A DNA stretch of 64,000 bases from CAYPHY01 sp964410625 (lineage in GTDB: Bacteria; Chloroflexota; Anaerolineae; Promineifilales; Promineifilaceae): assembly GCA_964410625.1 (NCBI GenBank), contig CAYPHY010000013.1, positions 1 to 64,000 on the forward strand. The letters are read 5' to 3'. The notes under the pieces are model-generated. The model was given only the letters and a program-made list of their open reading frames with translations. It was not told the DNA's origin and did no database searches. The position numbers were made by a program, and so were the translations under genes. Positions 60,835 to 64,000 of the stretch are shown here, one piece after another; the first letter of the stretch is position 1; every line of letters begins with the position of its first letter.

Positions 60835-61795
60835 TTAATAGAGATTGGTGTTGCTGCTCCCACCGGAGGAGGAAGAGCCAATGCCCAGGGCTTGCGCCAG
60901 CTTTTGTAACCATGAGGAGGATTGGGTGCTTCCGGCGGCCGCACCGGCCACACCGGCCGCCTCGCTGCCATATGCGCTGCCACCTGCCGCTTCGCTACCG
61001 GCTGCATAACCACCGGCCGCTTCGCTACCGGCCGCACTGCCGCCATAGGCACTAGCGCCGCTTGCTTCACCACCCCGGGCTGCAAACCCGGCTTCACTGC
61101 CGCTTGCTTCGCCGCCGAGGGCTTTGAATCCCGCTTCACTACCGGCAGCTTCACTGCCGCTTGCTTCCGCGCCGAAGGCCGCGAAACCCGCTTCACTACC
61201 GGCCGCACTGCCACCGTAGGCGCTGGCCCCGCTTGCTTCACCACCCCGGGCTGCAAACCCGGCTTCACTGCCGCTTGCTTCGCNNNNNNNNNNNNNNNNN
61301 NNNNNNNNNNNNNNNNNNNNNNNNNNNNNNNNNNNNNNNNNNNNNNNNNNNNNNNNNNNNNNNNNNNNNNNNNNNNNNNNNNNTGAATCCCGCTTCACTA
61401 CCGGCAGCTTCACTGCCGCTTGCTTCCGCGCCGAAGGCTGCAAAACCAGCCTCACTACCGGCCGCATCGCTACCAAGAGAAACCCCACCGGAGGCTTCAC
61501 CGCCTAAGGCCAGGCCCTGGCCGCCTTGAGCATTGGCCCCTGATGCCTGTCCGCCCAGTGCATCGCCACCAAACGCCTCTGCGCCAAAGGTCAGCAATGA
61601 CATGGAGATTCTGGTGTCCAGATGGTTGGCAAAGTCGTCAATCGTCTCCGCGGGAATGGACCGCAGGGCGTTGATTTCGTCTGAGGTTAAATCATAGCCA
61701 CTCAGGGCCTCGTTCGGATTGCTAAAAAGGGCATTACGGAATGCATTATCGGTCACGGCTCTTGTGATTACTTTGCGGGCTTCTATTGCGCTCAT
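60835..61795 (-). CDS. RiPP-leader-like protein with 57-residue Gly/Ala/Ser/Glu repeats
   Basis: Interrupted by scaffold gap 3. Reading through the gap with the 12 bases missing from copy 2 of a 122-base repeat gives 873 bases, 290 residues. The N-terminal 65 residues (KVITRAVTDNAFRNALFSNP, ALSGYDLTSDEINALRSIP, ETIDDFANHLDTRIS) resemble leader peptides of the NHLP/Os1348-like RiPP clans. The rest is a repetitive core of AGSEAGFAAFGAEASGSEA and related units; two copies of a 57-residue (171-base) repeat are present. The last 30 residues (SSSWLQKLAQALGIGSSSS) are different. AAGGAG precedes the ATG. Either a giant RiPP precursor or an extracellular structural repeat protein. Not previously familiar to me. 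Confidence 0.7.
61058..61438. repeat. 57-residue / 171-base tandem repeats in the RiPP-like gene
   Basis: Copy 1 of an exact 122-base block is at 61058-61179. Copy 2 starts at 61229, is broken by the N run, and resumes at 61384-61438. The 55-base segments either side of the gap match copy 1 exactly and leave 12 bases missing. Confidence 0.8.
61284..61383. other. scaffold gap 3 (100 N)
   Basis: 100 N within the repeat protein. The gap most likely stands for 12 bases (four codons), which restores the frame; an additional integral number of 171-base repeats is also possible. Confidence 0.85.
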
Positions 61796-61819
61796 GATGT
61801 TTCTCCTTATTGGTTCGTT

Positions 61820-61853
61820 GTGAAACCGGGTTTCTTCGAAGAAACCCGGTTTC
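61820..61853. repeat. GAAACCGGGTTTCTTCGAAGAAACCC foldback
   Basis: Perfect foldback of the GAAACC family (GAAACCGGGTTTCTTC/GAAGAAACCCGGTTTC) about 25 bases upstream of the RiPP-like gene start, thus in its leader or promoter region. Confidence 0.75.
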
Positions 61854-61964
61854 TAGCTCTTCGGAACTTAACTGTCTCTTAACTCTCTCTATAGTACATG
61901 CTACGTCCGGCCCCGTCTGTGAACCAAACCCCAGGATGGTGTGAAATAGCTCACATGGGGGGTG

Positions 61965-62040
61965 GAGAGTGGTGAGTGAAGAGGGCTTCTCTTCGTGCTA
62001 TCCACTCGTCACTAACCACTAGCCACTTATCACTTGAGTT
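61965..62040. repeat. GTGGTGAGTGA / TCACTAACCAC foldback
   Basis: GAGTGGTGAGTGAAGAG on one side and CACTCGTCACTAACCACTAGCCAC on the other, with ACTT; it overlaps the end of the zinc-finger gene. Confidence 0.6.
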
Positions 62041-62242
62041 CCGGCAGGGGGACGGGTTGTTCGCGGGGGTTGCATTTGCCGCAGTAAACGGCGTCGCTGA
62101 CAACAATGGCCTTCTGTTTGCCATCACTCCCCTCATAGAGGGCGATGATGAAGGGGGAGGACTGGATATGATCCTGGCAGACGGCACGGCCGCAAAAACG
62201 ACAGGTGGCGTGGGCGGAGCGGTTGCAGTGGATACAGTTCAT
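62030..62242 (-). CDS. 70-residue zinc-finger (B-box-like) protein
   Basis: 70 residues. Metal-binding pattern MNCIHCNRSAHATCRFCGRA then VCQDH and a later CGKC give a B-box or DUF2180-like zinc finger (C3, C6, C14, C17, C22, H25, then Cys in VYCGKCNPREQ). AGGAG lies upstream of the ATG at 62242. Between the repeat protein and the cyclic-nucleotide-binding protein. Function unknown; such small proteins are commonly placed near signalling genes in this group of bacteria. Confidence 0.75.
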   Translation of the reverse strand: MNCIHCNRSAHATCRFCGRAVCQDHIQSSPFIIALYEGSDGKQKAIVVSDAVYCGKCNPREQPVPLPELK

Positions 62243-62252
62243 AGGGAAACTC

Positions 62253-62293
62253 CTGAAGGATGAGGGATGAGGGATGAAGGATGAAGGATGAAT
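62253..62293. repeat. GGATGAA units
   Basis: GGATGAGGGATGAGGGATGAAGGATG units with a partial complement, reaching the stop of the cyclic-nucleotide-binding gene. Confidence 0.6.
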
Positions 62294-64000
62294 TTAAGAT
62301 GTGACCAGGTCGTGGGTTCGTTGGTCAACTCTTTCGAGGTGGGTCATGCGGCGCGTGCTGGCCTTCGAGACGGTTTGGCTCAACTGCCCATACCCCGACA
62401 TCAGTTGATGGAACGGTTCGGCCGCCAGGCTGAGCAGAGTGGTTGCTTCGCTGGCGGTGATGGTGGCGGTACGCGGCCGATCTTGCAACAAAGCGATTTC
62501 GCCCACATATTGCCCCGGCCCGGCGTGGTCAATGACGGCCGCCGCCCCATTCACCTGCCGGGTAATGACCAATTGGCCTGATTCAACCACATAGAACTTA
62601 TCGCCGCGCTCCCCTTCGCGGAAAACGACCTCACCGGGCGCAAAGTGCTCCGTTTGCAACTGTTGCGTCAGCCAATCGAGTTGTTGGCTGTTTAGCTCGT
62701 CGAAGATCGGCATCGAGCGCAGCAGCCAACCATGGCGGCAGCCATAGTTGACATTTTCACCCAGCGACACATATTGGCGCACCAACAGATCGAAATCCCC
62801 TTTGGCAAGCGAGAGCAGGACAACCGGCGTCAGGGCGCGGGCGGTGGCGTTGCGCGGCCGATCAGAAACCAACGCCGCCTCACCAAAGTATTGCCCCGAT
62901 CCCTTTTGGTCGAGCTTTTCGTCCAACCCATCGGCGCCCTTCCGCCAGATGGTGACAATGCCGCTTTGGACAATATAGAAAGTGTCGCCCGGCTCTCCCT
63001 GGCGCAAGATGACCGTCCCGGCGGCAAAGCGTTGCGTCCGCAGCCGGCGAGCGATTTGATCGAGGTCTTCGTCGGTCAGCGTTTCAAAGAGCGGGACCCG
63101 CTTCAGCAGGCTGCGGCGGCTGAGGCGCGTGTCTTGCACCTCTTGTTGCAGCGACAAGGCCCAGGGGCGACGGCTGAGGATCAGTTCACTGATGATCTCG
63201 CGGTTTTCCCAGGGCAGCCGGTCTACTCCATAGGCAAAGGCCAGCGTGCCCATTTCGCGCCCCAATTCCCGCTGGAGCAGGCGGTGGAGTTCATCGAAGG
63301 CCAGACCATAGACGGCCGTTAATTCATTGGCCGTCCGTTTGGGCAGCTCCTGGTCTTGAAACTGGTTGCCGGAGATGGAGAGGGCGACGCCTTGCGCCTG
63401 CATCGCGGCCGTAAACCGTTTGCCAAGCCGGGCGACGCCGCGCCAGCCGGACTCAAAGAACACCTGGGCGATGATTCGCCGCACGATGACGGCCGCCGAC
63501 GCGCCGATTGCCTGCCCTGTCTCGGCGATGCTGCGTATATCATAGCGAGATAGTTGTGGCAGACGAGCATAGACCAGGTGTAACGCCCCCGCGACCAGCA
63601 GTAGTGAGCCGGTCAGCGCAAGGTCTGGCACGGAGGAGGAGACGAGGGTTGATAGGAAGAGGGTCGCACCGCCGCCATAGAGGAGGGCGATGGCTGGCGG
63701 CCGTGCGCCCCCCCACAACCCGGCGGCCGTCCAAAAGCCAAAGGTGATCAACGCTGCCGACAGCCACAAGCGCGGGTTGGCCGGAGAAACGCCGACAACC
63801 CAAATGAGGACCGCCAGCCACACCGCGCTGGCGACGAGGCCAGCTGGATACCCCAGTCGCCCTTGTGGCGCGGGGTTGGGCGGCCACAGCGCCAACACGC
63901 CGCCGAGTAAGAGCATCAGCCCAGCGGCCGATTGCCAGCTTCCCGCCCAACGAAGGAGCGTTGCCAGCTGGACGGCGTTGTTGGCAAGCGGTAGCACGGC
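62294..64000 (-). CDS. double cyclic-nucleotide-binding membrane protein (5' end outside window)
   Basis: At least 567 residues; the frame continues beyond the window edge, so the N terminus is missing. Visible part: about four hydrophobic segments, a helical stretch (about residues 140-300), then two cNMP-binding domains with the family core YFGEAALVSDRPRNATARAL and YVGEIALLQDRPRTATITAS. Related proteins are found beside NHLP-type RiPP exporters and M50-like peptidases. Ends in a charged C-terminal tail. Exact partner and ligand unknown. Confidence 0.75.
   Translation of the reverse strand, partial: AVLPLANNAVQLATLLRWAGSWQSAAGLMLLLGGVLALWPPNPAPQGRLGYPAGLVASAVWLAVLIWVVGVSPANPRLWLSAALITFGFWTAAGLWGGARPPAIALLYGGGATLFLSTLVSSSVPDLALTGSLLLVAGALHLVYARLPQLSRYDIRSIAETGQAIGASAAVIVRRIIAQVFFESGWRGVARLGKRFTAAMQAQGVALSISGNQFQDQELPKRTANELTAVYGLAFDELHRLLQRELGREMGTLAFAYGVDRLPWENREIISELILSRRPWALSLQQEVQDTRLSRRSLLKRVPLFETLTDEDLDQIARRLRTQRFAAGTVILRQGEPGDTFYIVQSGIVTIWRKGADGLDEKLDQKGSGQYFGEAALVSDRPRNATARALTPVVLLSLAKGDFDLLVRQYVSLGENVNYGCRHGWLLRSMPIFDELNSQQLDWLTQQLQTEHFAPGEVVFREGERGDKFYVVESGQLVITRQVNGAAAVIDHAGPGQYVGEIALLQDRPRTATITASEATTLLSLAAEPFHQLMSGYGQLSQTVSKASTRRMTHLERVDQRTHDLVTS

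Overview
This window looks like a scaffold from a metagenome or short-read draft genome of a member of the Chloroflexota, probably an Anaerolineae/Caldilineae or 'Promineofilum'-like filamentous lineage. That placement is inferred from the gene content: PEP-binding paralogues, MalT-type LuxR regulators, NBR1-Ig and SdrD-B lipoproteins, an EAD7/caspase pair, Tm-1-like proteins, and YfhO and DUF4386 membrane proteins. There is no rRNA marker to confirm it. Three runs of exactly 100 N (29865-29964, 33371-33470, 61284-61383) are scaffolding joins. At the first two, the same 55 bases stand on both sides of the N run; at the third, each flank shares 55 bases with a repeat copy inside the gene. Two real genes are cut by these joins, and both can be restored on paper to intact frames.

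Layout. Positions 1-8.2 kb hold two tandem PEP/pyruvate-binding paralogues, a zinc-ribbon membrane protein and an NBR1-Ig/SdrD-B lipoprotein. Positions 8.5-31.3 kb are mostly housekeeping and envelope genes: YfhO-like membrane protein, hisN, a catalytically altered M50-like protein, an XRE regulator, holB, hutH, an HD protein, a GNAT acetyltransferase, a membrane-fused subtilase, a CNNM/CBS protein, aconitase, a PQQ-type propeller lipoprotein, a 58-residue protein, radC, a FecR-like protein, acyP, DUF4386-type proteins and peptidase E. Positions 31.4-34.4 kb carry one MalT-type regulator split by a gap.

Positions 34.5-54.9 kb form a catabolic supercluster, all on the minus strand. It runs GntR regulator, solute-binding protein, two permeases, two ATPases, then a sugar-phosphate isomerase-like enzyme, a Tm-1-like ATP-binding protein, a PEP-hydrolase-type TIM barrel, cupin, VOC protein, a second isomerase, Gfo/Idh/MocA dehydrogenase, small membrane protein, FAD-linked oxidase, Fe-S protein, a third isomerase, a second Tm-1-like protein and a creatininase. 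It probably imports and breaks down a sugar-like or polyol-like compound that cannot be named from sequence.

Positions 55.2-64 kb are the most unusual part. They contain a caspase-like protease and an EAD7 protein sharing a near-identical C-terminal module, a C39-type cysteine peptidase with LysM, an NBR1-Ig/glycoside-hydrolase-like protein, a RiPP-leader-like protein with a 57-residue Gly/Ala/Ser/Glu repeat, a small zinc-finger protein and a double cyclic-nucleotide-binding protein. This is the best candidate for an undescribed cell-death, immunity or peptide-secretion locus.

Two genome-wide signals cover the whole window. First, nearly every intergenic space carries a hairpin whose arms are short-period tandem repeats of a few recurring families (GAGACTNN, GGATGAR, ACGCGGATN, GACACGAAT, CGCAAAGN, GAAACCGGGTTTC and others), and several of these families also sit in frame inside proteins. 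Second, the palindrome CGGCCG is heavily over-represented. No tRNA, rRNA, CRISPR array, insertion sequence or phage gene was recognised.
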